DNA from: Ornithinibacillus salinisoli
GTDB lineage: Bacteria > Bacillota > Bacilli > Bacillales > Amphibacillaceae
DNA: 64,000 nt
Assembly (NCBI RefSeq): GCF_042682545.1
Contig: NZ_JBHUHQ010000015.1
Reading direction: 5' to 3' (one strand)
Below are positions 15,964 to 23,898 of the stretch, one piece after another (positions within the stretch are counted from its first letter, which is position 1; each line of letters starts with the position of its first letter). The notes under the pieces were generated by a model that worked only from the letters and a program-made list of their open reading frames with translations, was not told where the DNA came from and did not search any database. A program made the position numbers and the translations under genes.

Positions 15964-16725
15964 CTAGGCGAAGGCGAGGATGGCGGCGATGCCTGCTCCG
16001 ATGGCGAATGCGGTGAGTATTGCTTCGACTCCTTTGGAGACGCCTGCAACGAGGTGGCCTGCCATTAAGTCGCGGACCGCATTCGTGATATGTAAACCTG
16101 GAACTAATGGCATGACGGCCCCAATAATTATTTTATCCAGTTCCATTCCTAATCCGGTTGTAATAAATACCCATGCCGTCAACCCAATGATTAAGGATGC
16201 AAAGAACTCTGCTATGAAGCGGATTTCCACGAACCTTTCAACCCCTAACATCCCAGCAAATCCTAATCCTCCTGCAATAAAAGCGGGAAGGAAGTCTGTC
16301 CATGTGCCGCCAAACATGATGGTAAAGCAGCCACTCACTAGTGCAGCAGCAAGAATTTGTATCTTGTGAGAGTAGAAAAGGCTCTTGGATTCTAATCGCT
16401 TCAAGGATTCCAGTGCCTCATCCAACGTGAGTTCATTAGCTGTGATCATGCGAGAAATCCGATTAACTTCGGCTATTTTATATAAATCTGTCGTACGCTT
16501 GGCAATCCGCATGAAGTTAGCAGCCTCAGCCCGATCAACGGAAAAATTAATCCCGGTTGGTGTTGCATAGCTTTGTGGATTTGCGATATCAAAAGCCCTT
16601 GCTATCCGATCCATCGTATCTTCCACACGATAAGTTTCGGCGCTACACTCCAACATTATTTTTCCTGCCAACATACAAACCTTTGTAATTTTACTGTGAT
16701 TATCCAAATCTCTACCAACTTTCAA
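15964..16725 (-). CDS. Threonine/serine exporter family protein, large subunit (YjjP/DUF1212-like)
   Basis: The 253-residue partner of the preceding half. The N-terminal cytosolic domain carries CMLAGKIMLECSAETYRVED and ATPTGINFSVD, typical of DUF1212; five hydrophobic helices follow (IQILAAALVSGCFTIMFGGT; FFASLIIGLTAWVFITTGLG; the motif IIGAVMPLVPGLHITNAVRD; AILTAFAIGAGIAAILAFA). Together the two should export threonine/serine or small peptides. The start is TTG at 16725 with a weak ribosome site; a shorter form from the ATG at residue 18 is possible. Confidence 0.86.
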   Translation of the reverse strand: MKVGRDLDNHSKITKVCMLAGKIMLECSAETYRVEDTMDRIARAFDIANPQSYATPTGINFSVDRAEAANFMRIAKRTTDLYKIAEVNRISRMITANELTLDEALESLKRLESKSLFYSHKIQILAAALVSGCFTIMFGGTWTDFLPAFIAGGLGFAGMLGVERFVEIRFIAEFFASLIIGLTAWVFITTGLGMELDKIIIGAVMPLVPGLHITNAVRDLMAGHLVAGVSKGVEAILTAFAIGAGIAAILAFA

Positions 16726-16780
16726 AACGCCAATTTCTTATCATATTATAGTAGGAAATAGTACTTTATGAAAGCAATAC

Positions 16781-16812
16781 AAAAAAAGTGCCCTACACAC
16801 GTGTAGGCGCAC
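16781..16812 (-). terminator. Terminator of the proteolipid-like gene
   Basis: GTGCGCCTACAC pairs with GTGTAGGGCAC read on the minus strand, and seven T follow (A-run 16781-16787 on the plus strand). It separates this gene from the exporter pair. Confidence 0.85.
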
Positions 16813-16834
16813 AGAAAATTTTTAACGACTTAAT

Positions 16835-17242
16835 TTATGCGGGTGTCATCATAAATAGTGAGACGAGAGCGATAATAGGAATCGCATTAACAAGTGCTAC
16901 CCCAACCATAGCAAATGTCGTAACAAGTTGTTTAGACTCCTCTGGAACTCCAACAGATCGTTGTAAAAATACAAAAAAGGTTCCAATAACCATTGTTAAA
17001 ATGACAATGATCCCAGGGATAAATAATTCTTCAATCGATGCAACTTCTTCCATATTGGCGATTCCAAAAATAATGAGAATGAGAGGAACTGTTTCGCTTA
17101 GTGCTGCTCCGATGAAAAAATTTTGTTGTAACTTTCCAGATTGGTCCGGATTTTCCTTTAATTTTTCCATATTAATTTTAAAGACAATGAGCATCGGCAC
17201 TACGGCCAAAATCGCTGCTAATACAAATACATAAGGACTCAT
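16835..17242 (-). CDS. Duplicated ATP-synthase-c / V-type K-subunit-like proteolipid
   Basis: The 135-residue protein has four membrane helices arranged as two hairpins. Helix 2 (IGAALSETVPLILIIFGIA, about residues 44-62) carries a Glu at the position of the ion-binding carboxylate of c-subunits; helix 4 (FAMVGVALVNAIPIIALVSL) has Asn there. One active and one inactive hairpin is the arrangement known from V-type K subunits. There are no ATPase genes nearby, so the role is unclear. ATG 17242 has a TAGGAGTG ribosome site on the minus strand. Confidence 0.6.
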   Translation of the reverse strand: MSPYVFVLAAILAVVPMLIVFKINMEKLKENPDQSGKLQQNFFIGAALSETVPLILIIFGIANMEEVASIEELFIPGIIVILTMVIGTFFVFLQRSVGVPEESKQLVTTFAMVGVALVNAIPIIALVSLFMMTPA

Positions 17243-17342
17243 AACAACACTCCTATAAGAAATTAATAAGTTCGCGCTAATATTACCACATCATTCCAAT
17301 TATCTCAATTGTAAAAATACATTGACGTTAATTTGATCAAAT

Positions 17343-17371
17343 TTGCAAGTATGATTATCAGTAGCTATAAT
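17343..17371 (+). promoter_or_regulatory. Sigma-A promoter of tagO
   Basis: TTGCAA (17343-17348), 17-bp spacer, perfect TATAAT (17366-17371), 52 bases before the start codon. Confidence 0.75.
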
Positions 17372-17422
17372 TTAGGCAAGAATACTATCATACGCAATCT
17401 ATCTTAATTATAGGAGAATATT

Positions 17423-18505
17423 ATGCTGCCATACGTCGATTTCATAATCGCTTTTTTTATCGCACTTATTTCATCATGGTTACTTACGTATCCAGTTAAA
17501 AAATTATCGATGAAGGTTGGGACAGTTGACTTCCCTAACCAACGAAAAATACATACAAAGGTGACACCTAGATTAGGTGGTTTGGCTATTTTCCTTGGAG
17601 CCTTTTTAGGAGCCATCTACCTACAACCACATCATGAACATTTACCTGAAATCGTTGTTGGTGCTGTTATCATCATCATTACAGGGGCATTAGATGACCG
17701 ATTCACATTACGTCCTGTAGCAAAACTAACTGGCCAGCTAATAGCCGCTTCGTTTCTTATATCAGGTGGACTAATTATTGAGCGGATCACGATCCCACTT
17801 TTTGGCATTGTTGATTTAGGATTTTTTAGTGTATTAATTACGGTTCTATGGATCGTCGGGATTACCAATGCGATCAATCTTATTGACGGATTGGATGGTC
17901 TTGCAACAGGGGTAACAACGATTGCATTAACAAGTCTGTTTATCATGGCTATTATTGATACACAACTACTCGTAGCATATTTTTGTATTGTCTTAATCGG
18001 AGCGAATCTCGGATTTTTGTATCATAACTTTTATCCAGCAAAAATTTATATGGGTGATACGGGATCTAATTTTTTGGGTTATATGATCGCAGTAGTATCC
18101 ATTTTAGGTTTATTTAAAAATATTGCCTTATTCAGTTTTGTACTTCCGATAATCGTGCTGGCGGTCCCAATTTTTGATACACTTTTCTCGATAATACGCC
18201 GTGCATTGAAAAAGGAAAACATCATGATGGGGGATCAAAAGCATATTCATTACCAGATACTCGCGGCAGGTTATAGCCATCGCAAAACGGTTTTGATCTT
18301 GTATGGAATAAGCGCGTTGTTTGGCGTGCTAGCCATTCTACTATCAAATGCCTCAATTACAACGAACCTAATCTTTATGTTCATCCTTCTAATGTTACTT
18401 CACATCCTTGCAGAAATTGCTGGACTTGTGTTAGGAGGGAAGCGGCCAGTTCTTAGTATGCTGGGAAGCTTGATTCGTAGAAGGAAAAAAGAGATAGAAG
18501 AATAG
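17423..18505 (+). CDS. tagO: Undecaprenyl-phosphate GlcNAc-1-phosphate transferase TagO
   Basis: TagO moves GlcNAc-1-phosphate from UDP-GlcNAc to undecaprenyl phosphate, the first step of wall teichoic acid (and other wall glycan) synthesis. The 360-residue protein has about eleven membrane helices and the polyprenyl-phosphate HexNAc-1-P transferase motifs: the DDR pair (Asp91-Asp92), NAINLIDGLDGLA (about 149-161), IYMGDTGSNFLGY, and the last-loop DQKHIHYQIL. The C-terminus is basic. Its own promoter and terminator frame it. It could feed the surface-glycan genes at 51900-59500. Confidence 0.92.
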   Translation: MLPYVDFIIAFFIALISSWLLTYPVKKLSMKVGTVDFPNQRKIHTKVTPRLGGLAIFLGAFLGAIYLQPHHEHLPEIVVGAVIIIITGALDDRFTLRPVAKLTGQLIAASFLISGGLIIERITIPLFGIVDLGFFSVLITVLWIVGITNAINLIDGLDGLATGVTTIALTSLFIMAIIDTQLLVAYFCIVLIGANLGFLYHNFYPAKIYMGDTGSNFLGYMIAVVSILGLFKNIALFSFVLPIIVLAVPIFDTLFSIIRRALKKENIMMGDQKHIHYQILAAGYSHRKTVLILYGISALFGVLAILLSNASITTNLIFMFILLMLLHILAEIAGLVLGGKRPVLSMLGSLIRRRKKEIEE

Positions 18506-18514
18506 AAGTAAACA

Positions 18515-18552
18515 AGGAAGGTTTTCCCAAGGGAGAGCCTTCTTTTTGTAGG
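18515..18552 (+). terminator. Terminator after tagO
   Basis: GAAGGTTTTCCC pairs with GGGAGAGCCTTC and is followed by TTTTTG. Confidence 0.75.
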
Positions 18553-18668
18553 TATATATACCTTTTTAATAGGTCTATATATCTAGTTATAATTCACCAA
18601 ATGAGTCATTTTACCTAAAAAAAGATTGTTTTTGGTCGATATATCAATAGTGCAATATTTTAAATTCT

Positions 18669-18714
18669 TTGGACAACTAAAATATTGACTTTATATTGCA
18701 GAAAAAAAGGAGGG
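18669..18714 (+). promoter_or_regulatory. Promoter with a Shine-Dalgarno-like sequence at the mRNA 5' end
   Basis: TTGGAC (18669-18674), 17-bp spacer, TATATT (18692-18697). Transcription would start near 18704, immediately before AAAGGAGGG (18706-18714). That sequence is not followed by a usable start and lies about 68 bases before the real ATG. A 5'-terminal SD-like site of this type stabilises cry3A mRNA (STAB-SD); the same role here is an inference. Confidence 0.5.
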
Positions 18715-18781
18715 TCCGGATCAAACAAAAAGCGATATAAAATAACTTCCATTTAGAAATAACAACATTTAGGGGGATTTG

Positions 18782-21700
18782 ATGAGAAAAGGCATTTTCA
18801 TTTTTATTATTACAACACTTTTACTATCAATGGTAATTACCGAACCACTTTCAAACAGAACATATGCAAATGAAGAGAATGTTATTTCCTTGGGAGAAGA
18901 TTCTTTAGTTGATTGGTTAATCGACAAAGAGAACAATACAATTAATGCTGTAACAGCTAATGGGAATTTGCATTATATATCATTAGATTCTTTTGAAATT
19001 ATGGATACTGTACATATTGGGAAAAATCCGATGGATATCGACCTCCAAGATGATCAACTATATATTTCCTTACCTGATTTCTCACAGATTAGAGTAGTTG
19101 ATCGTGAATCAAAGGAAATTAAAGAGCATACGACACTAAATAACCCGGATCAAATCTCAGTTGGTAGTGATAAAGTTTTTTATACAAATGGTGGAAGGTT
19201 ATATCATTACAATTTCGCTACAAACTCTGAGGAAGAGGTAACTATACAGGGGGAAACGTATTCGTCATTTTCAAACCCAGTTTTACATTTAGAAGATGAA
19301 ACGAATACATTGCTTATTGCAGAATCAGGTAGCTCTGGCTCAAACATGAAAGCTATTTCTACTATTGATTACTCGCTTATAACGAAAACTACTTTTAATG
19401 AAGAATATGGTTTCTCTTACCCGAAAAAGAATTTAGCTGTTGATGGGCAGGACATTTTTTATGCGGGCCATAAAATTAATCTTACTAATTTAGAAGATAT
19501 ATATGGCGTATATGCTGAGGACTACCGTTCTGAACATAATAAATTTACAGCTGCAAATATTGTTGCTGTGGATGAAAATTATGTGTTTTCCACCAAAAGT
19601 ATATATGATAGAGATACGTTTAAAAAGGTAGGATCTTTTGCCGCGGAAGTATCTCATATCTTACCTGATGGAGAACGTAAATATGTATACAATGCTAGCG
19701 ATCATGCAATTTCTATAAATATGGATACCTATTCAGATCCTACTGTAGAAGTACATGTAAAGAACAATAAACTTAATCTGAATCAACAAATCGACGACTG
19801 GGTAGTAGATGAAACGAACAGTCGCATCTATGCTATTTCTGAAAGTAGCAACGAACTAATTTTTATTGATACCGAAACAATGAATGTTGTTGAAAGAAAG
19901 ATTATCGGTGCAATACCAACGGACATAGAACTTGTAGATGGTAAGTTATATATTGCTCTTTTTGGCGGTACGAAGATAGCAGTTACAGAACCAGTACTAG
20001 GTTCAGAGGTAACTTATATAACTACGAAGCAAAATCCATTTGAAATCGAAACAGATGGAACAGATTTATATTATACAACCGAAGACCAATGGGTAAAGAT
20101 ATACCATATTGATTTAATTACGAATACTGAAAGAACGATTGAAAAACCAAATACAAATAGTGATACCTATTATGAGCCAAGTATTAAATTAGATAGTCGA
20201 AATGATCTCCTGTATATCGCAGAGTCAGGATCATCTGGTTCTGATCTATACGTCATGGATCCTGTTGATGGAAGTCATGTTTCAGAATCAGATTACAAAG
20301 ATGGCTATGGTTTTTCTTATCCTGCTCGTAAAGTATTCCTGGATGAGGATTATGTTTATTATGCAGGATTTAGATTGCAAAAGAATGATGTTACCCTTGA
20401 ACAGGGAAGCTACTTCGATAGAGGAGAAGCCTTCGTTTCCTTACAAGGCGATTACGTAATCTCTACAACTAACATCTATGATAAGGAGACATTGCTTCCT
20501 GTATATACATTACCTAGTGATCTAGAAATAAACCTCGCAAACATTAATAGTAATGGGGAGATATTATTATCTGTCATAGGGGATAATGCTATTTATAAAT
20601 TTCAGTCATTAGAAGATTTACAGCAACCTATTGTAAAGAACCTAGAGATGGGTTTGAATGCGGAAGGTAAATACCAGTTTGACTGGGATATGATGACTGG
20701 AGACGGCTATAATATTTATACTAAAAGTTCTGATACGGAGTCAATGAGTTTACTTAATACGGCCCCATTGCTTGATCAAAGCTATATTGTGACAGATTCA
20801 CAATTACTAAGCTGGTATGGAAATACAGTGACATTCGGTGTTAAATCATTGTTTGGAAATAGTGAATCTTCTTCAATGAATACAATAGACTATACTTTTG
20901 AGATTCCGATCCCGGAAAATCTTCAATCACAATTTGAGGAAGGAAAAGAAGATTGGAAGGGTGAATATGGGAATCGCTTCTTTACAGTATCCTGGGACCA
21001 AATTGATCTAGTAGATGGATATAATTTGTACTATTACACAGAAGCGGATAAGGAAAAGAAGAAAGTTAGTGAGATTCTTGCAGATGATCCGAACGTTTTC
21101 TTTACAGAACATTCCTTAGAATCCTTCGCTGGCAAAACAGTTTACTTTGAGGTAACTGCAGTTGCAAACGGTAAGGAATCAGATTTATCGGAAACAATAA
21201 GTTACACATTTGAGGAAAATACAAATACGGATTTAGATGAAGAAGAAGTGTCGGAACAGCAGCAAGAAAAAGGATCAGATCAACAACAAGAACAAAAAGA
21301 AGATGGCAAAGACAATCAACAATCGCCACAACGCTCAGAATCTAGTTCAAATGGAAATTCAACTACTGGAACTGCAAATAATGAACAAGATCGTAAATCA
21401 GAGAACGAGAGCCAAACAGGTGATCCGACAAGCACAAATCAAGAAGAGAAAGAAGATAAAGGACAAGTATTTGTTCGACATTCCAAGCAAGGTAACACGA
21501 TTGTTTTTTCAGAAGATGAATTTATTAACTTGGAGAATGAATCTGAAGTTGTTGTTGATTTAAAAGATGATGATGATGAAGATAGTGAAGTTTTATTTAC
21601 GAAACATCATATTAGTATCTTACAAACTACAAATAGTAGTATATCCATTGAAAAACCGACAACAAGTATAACAATACCGTCATTCATTTTTGATGGAAAT

Positions 21701-22186
21701 GCAGATGAAACATCTGTATCTCTTAGAAAGCAAGACCCTGTATCTGGGGCAATCAGTGATGTTTATGATTTTACAATAACCCAAGGAACAAATATACTTA
21801 GTCAATTTTCCGAACCGGTATTATTATCATTTAGGGTGGATCCTAGTAAGGTAGAGAATCCTGATAATGTAAAAATATATTACTACAATGAGGAAGATGA
21901 GGCTTGGGAACTTATTGGTGGTATATATGAAGATGGTGTTGTAACTGCTGAAACAGATCACTTTAGTATATTTACTGTTTTTGAAATGGAAGAAACTGCA
22001 TCATCATCAGAGGAAGATACTTCAGATGAAGAATTAGAAGAGAGTGATAGCCTAGCCGAAGATAGTGAAGTTAATGGAGAAAAAGACGATACTTCATCTT
22101 CTTCCGCACTAATTTGGATTAGCTTAATTGTAATAGTAGTAGCGGGATCAATATTTTTCTATGTGAGGAAAATTAAGCAATCATAA
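18782..22186 (+). CDS. Membrane-anchored surface protein with duplicated beta-propeller and Fn3-like domains
   Basis: I do not know a named homologue. The 1134-residue protein has a signal peptide (residues 1-29), then two similar halves of about 290 residues (about 35-320 and 325-610) that look like YncE-type beta-propellers: LVDWLIDKENNTINAV pairs with IDDWVVDETNSRIYAI, AESGSSGSNM with AESGSSGSDL, and EYGFSYPKK with GYGFSYPAR. Two Fn3-like domains follow (640-830), then a Gln/Glu/Ser-rich linker (about 830-895), a ZU5-like beta domain (FSEPVLLSFRVDPSKVENPD) and a C-terminal membrane helix (LIWISLIVIVVAGSIFFYV) with a basic tail. It should sit on the outer face of the membrane. ATG 18782 follows TTTAGGGGG. 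The first TTG at 18779 is less likely. Confidence 0.7.
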   Translation: MRKGIFIFIITTLLLSMVITEPLSNRTYANEENVISLGEDSLVDWLIDKENNTINAVTANGNLHYISLDSFEIMDTVHIGKNPMDIDLQDDQLYISLPDFSQIRVVDRESKEIKEHTTLNNPDQISVGSDKVFYTNGGRLYHYNFATNSEEEVTIQGETYSSFSNPVLHLEDETNTLLIAESGSSGSNMKAISTIDYSLITKTTFNEEYGFSYPKKNLAVDGQDIFYAGHKINLTNLEDIYGVYAEDYRSEHNKFTAANIVAVDENYVFSTKSIYDRDTFKKVGSFAAEVSHILPDGERKYVYNASDHAISINMDTYSDPTVEVHVKNNKLNLNQQIDDWVVDETNSRIYAISESSNELIFIDTETMNVVERKIIGAIPTDIELVDGKLYIALFGGTKIAVTEPVLGSEVTYITTKQNPFEIETDGTDLYYTTEDQWVKIYHIDLITNTERTIEKPNTNSDTYYEPSIKLDSRNDLLYIAESGSSGSDLYVMDPVDGSHVSESDYKDGYGFSYPARKVFLDEDYVYYAGFRLQKNDVTLEQGSYFDRGEAFVSLQGDYVISTTNIYDKETLLPVYTLPSDLEINLANINSNGEILLSVIGDNAIYKFQSLEDLQQPIVKNLEMGLNAEGKYQFDWDMMTGDGYNIYTKSSDTESMSLLNTAPLLDQSYIVTDSQLLSWYGNTVTFGVKSLFGNSESSSMNTIDYTFEIPIPENLQSQFEEGKEDWKGEYGNRFFTVSWDQIDLVDGYNLYYYTEADKEKKKVSEILADDPNVFFTEHSLESFAGKTVYFEVTAVANGKESDLSETISYTFEENTNTDLDEEEVSEQQQEKGSDQQQEQKEDGKDNQQSPQRSESSSNGNSTTGTANNEQDRKSENESQTGDPTSTNQEEKEDKGQVFVRHSKQGNTIVFSEDEFINLENESEVVVDLKDDDDEDSEVLFTKHHISILQTTNSSISIEKPTTSITIPSFIFDGNADETSVSLRKQDPVSGAISDVYDFTITQGTNILSQFSEPVLLSFRVDPSKVENPDNVKIYYYNEEDEAWELIGGIYEDGVVTAETDHFSIFTVFEMEETASSSEEDTSDEELEESDSLAEDSEVNGEKDDTSSSSALIWISLIVIVVAGSIFFYVRKIKQS

Positions 22187-22228
22187 GATTTTTTGAAACT
22201 TGTTATTAGGAAACTAACAATCATTTAA

Positions 22229-22266
22229 AATCCTACCTTCTGTAACTTTAGAAGGTAGGATTATTA
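22229..22266 (+). terminator. Terminator after the propeller-protein gene
   Basis: AATCCTACCTTCT (22229-22241) pairs with AGAAGGTAGGATT (22250-22262); weak T tail. Confidence 0.75.
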
Positions 22267-22270
22267 AAAG

Positions 22271-22282
22271 GTGCCTGTCACC
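22271..22282. repeat. Half copy of the GTGCCTGTCACC element
   Basis: This is identical over 12 bases to the arms of the palindrome at 15908-15945, here without its partner arm. In both copies the motif AATTCGAC or TGTCGAA lies close by. Confidence 0.6.
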
Positions 22283-22308
22283 TCCCGGTTTTTGTCGAAT
22301 GCTTTTAG

Positions 22309-22364
22309 TTGATTTTTTGGAATAATGGTATATGATGGTATTAAATAGATCAAAAATATTTGAT
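22309..22364 (+). promoter_or_regulatory. arsR promoter and ArsR operator 1
   Basis: TTGATT (22309-22314), 16-bp spacer, TATGAT (22331-22336), followed by the palindrome ATCAAAAATATTTGAT at 22349-22364 at about the transcription start. This fits autorepression of arsR. Confidence 0.75.
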
Positions 22365-22387
22365 TTAATGATTGGGGAGAATGACTA

Positions 22388-22708
22388 ATGAAGGAACTTC
22401 CGGTAATGGATAACTCACTAGATAAAACCTTTGATACGTATGCAGCTAAGTTTAAAGCACTTTCTGATCAGAAAAGACTTCATATCATGCATTTGCTGAC
22501 TAAAAATGGATCCACATGTGTATGTGATTTAGTTGAACTGATCGGTATGCCACAATCAAAGCTATCCTACCATTTAAAAATATTGCTGGACGCAAATCTA
22601 ATCGAGAAGGAAACAAAAGGAACTTGGGGATTTTATAAACTAAACGAGAAAGAGGTAAATCATTTATTATCTAGCGAATTATGCTGTTTATTTGTCCCTT
22701 CATGTTAA
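22388..22708 (+). CDS. ArsR-family metalloid-sensing repressor
   Basis: The 106-residue winged-helix repressor carries FKALSDQKRLHIMHLLTKNG, the classical ArsR metal segment STCVCDLVELI (two Cys in helix alpha-3), the recognition helix MPQSKLSYHLKILLDANLIE and a Cys-rich C-terminus LCCLFVPSC that may add metalloid ligands. It should leave DNA on binding As(III) or a related organo-arsenical/antimonial. It precedes an ArsP-type permease, and four copies of its likely operator lie in front of these two genes. ATG 22388 follows TTGGGGAGA. Confidence 0.9.
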   Translation: MKELPVMDNSLDKTFDTYAAKFKALSDQKRLHIMHLLTKNGSTCVCDLVELIGMPQSKLSYHLKILLDANLIEKETKGTWGFYKLNEKEVNHLLSSELCCLFVPSC

Positions 22709-22742
22709 TGAAATGCATCCGCTATTTTTGTTTTAGTAATAT

Positions 22743-22835
22743 ATCAAAAATAGTTGATTTTAAAAAAAGGTGCGCTATAAATCAAAAAAAGTTGATTTAT
22801 ATTATTCTTTACACTATACATCAAAAATATTTGAT
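22743..22835 (+). promoter_or_regulatory. Three ArsR operators around the arsP-like promoter
   Basis: 16-bp palindromes of the form ATCAA-N6-TTGAT occur at 22743-22758, 22781-22796 and 22820-22835, spaced 38 and 39 bases. The promoter TTGATT (22792-22797), 17-bp spacer, TATACA (22815-22820) is placed so that operator 3 overlaps its -35 and operator 4 begins at its -10. Occupancy should block RNA polymerase. Confidence 0.8.
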
Positions 22836-22851
22836 TAAAGGAGAGATCTAA

Positions 22852-23712
22852 ATGGAAACGGTTAAAAGCTTTTTATTTATCGCCGTGGAACTAACAATTT
22901 TATTCTTTGTAATCACTTTCCTCATAAGTGCGTTGCAAGCTTACATCCCTTATAAGAAAATCGAACACTACCTAAGCGAGAAAAACACATGGGTAGGTGT
23001 AATAGCCGCATTGCTATTTGCATTTATCACTCCATTTTGTTCGTGTTCAACGATACCGGTTGTGGTCAATATGCTACGTAAAAACATGCCATTTGCTATC
23101 GTCATGATTTTTCTGTTTGCATCACCTGTCCTGGACCCAACTATCTTGACGCTTATGGGAGTCATTTTAGGTTGGAAAGTTACAATTATCTATACCATAG
23201 TGACAGCGACTTTCTCCGTTATAATTGGTTTTTCACTAACTAAACTAGGATTTTCTCGTTACGTGAAAAGCGTGATGATGACAGGGTATGAGGAAGAAAC
23301 GAAATCGTTCCATTGGAAAGGAGCATGGGATGAAACACTGACTCTTATGAAAGGTGTATATCCTTATCTCATTATAGGTGCGGCAATTGGTGCAGTAATT
23401 CATGGTATGGTGCCAACCGCATGGGTATCCGAATGGCTTGGTCAGGAATCTTGGTGGATCGTTCCAATCGCAGCAGTAGTCGGAATTCCTTTGTATATTC
23501 GACTTTCCAGTATGATTCCCATATCTCAAGTGTTTATTTTAAAAGGGATGGCATTAGGGCCAGTTATGGCAATGATGATCAGTTCTGCAGGTGCTAGTTT
23601 ACCTGAAGTAATACTATTAAAATCTATTTTTAAAAAGCAACTCGTAATTGCATTCGTACTTTCCGTCATTACTATGGCAACCTTATCCGGTTTCATTTTT
23701 TATCTTGTATAA
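22852..23712 (+). CDS. ArsP-type permease (DUF318 family)
   Basis: The 286-residue inner-membrane protein has about eight helices. The permease signature AFITPFCSCSTIPVVVNMLR (about residues 58-77) with its Cys-Ser-Cys is the family hallmark; FASPVLDPTILTLMGVILGW follows. ArsP members export trivalent organo-arsenicals such as methylarsenite. The second half repeats the fold (VVGIPLYIRLSSMIPISQVF). The ArsR regulator and operators upstream support a metalloid role; the exact substrate is an inference. It is followed after 30 bases by a Cys-pair micro-protein. Confidence 0.85.
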   Translation: METVKSFLFIAVELTILFFVITFLISALQAYIPYKKIEHYLSEKNTWVGVIAALLFAFITPFCSCSTIPVVVNMLRKNMPFAIVMIFLFASPVLDPTILTLMGVILGWKVTIIYTIVTATFSVIIGFSLTKLGFSRYVKSVMMTGYEEETKSFHWKGAWDETLTLMKGVYPYLIIGAAIGAVIHGMVPTAWVSEWLGQESWWIVPIAAVVGIPLYIRLSSMIPISQVFILKGMALGPVMAMMISSAGASLPEVILLKSIFKKQLVIAFVLSVITMATLSGFIFYLV

Positions 23713-23742
23713 GTTAATTCAGTATGAAAGGAGGTGAGGAGA

Positions 23743-23847
23743 ATGGTAGATGTTCTAGTGAAAATCTTTGGTAAAGACAAAGAAGAAAGCTGCTGTGAAG
23801 TCAAAATCGAAGAAGTAAAAGCAGATTGCTGCAGCAAAGAAAGCTAA
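23743..23847 (+). CDS. 34-aa Cys-pair micro-protein after the ArsP-like permease
   Basis: The short frame has a strong ribosome site (GAAAGGAGGTGAGGAGA before ATG 23743). The product has two vicinal Cys pairs, in ESCCEVKIEEVKADCCSKES, after a short VDVLVKIFGKDK leader, and no signal or membrane helix. The pairs are 12 residues apart, suiting a soft metal or metalloid. Position and strong translation signal suggest a metallochaperone-like partner of the permease; this is an inference. A hairpin follows at 23859-23898. Confidence 0.65.
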   Translation: MVDVLVKIFGKDKEESCCEVKIEEVKADCCSKES

Positions 23848-23858
23848 AATAACTTAAC

Positions 23859-23898
23859 AGTGAAACACAGGAGAAAATGACTCTCCTGTGTTTCACTC
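23859..23898 (+). terminator. Stable hairpin ending the arsenic operon
   Basis: About 16 bp, AGTGAAACACAGGAGA pairing with TCTCCTGTGTTTCACT across a short loop. The T-run is weak, so it may act partly as an mRNA-stabilising hairpin. Confidence 0.7.

Noticed and set aside
16788..17234. 148-codon plus-strand frame opposite the proteolipid-like gene
   Set aside because: The minus-strand frame has four clear membrane helices, a good ribosome site and a terminator; the plus frame has none of these.
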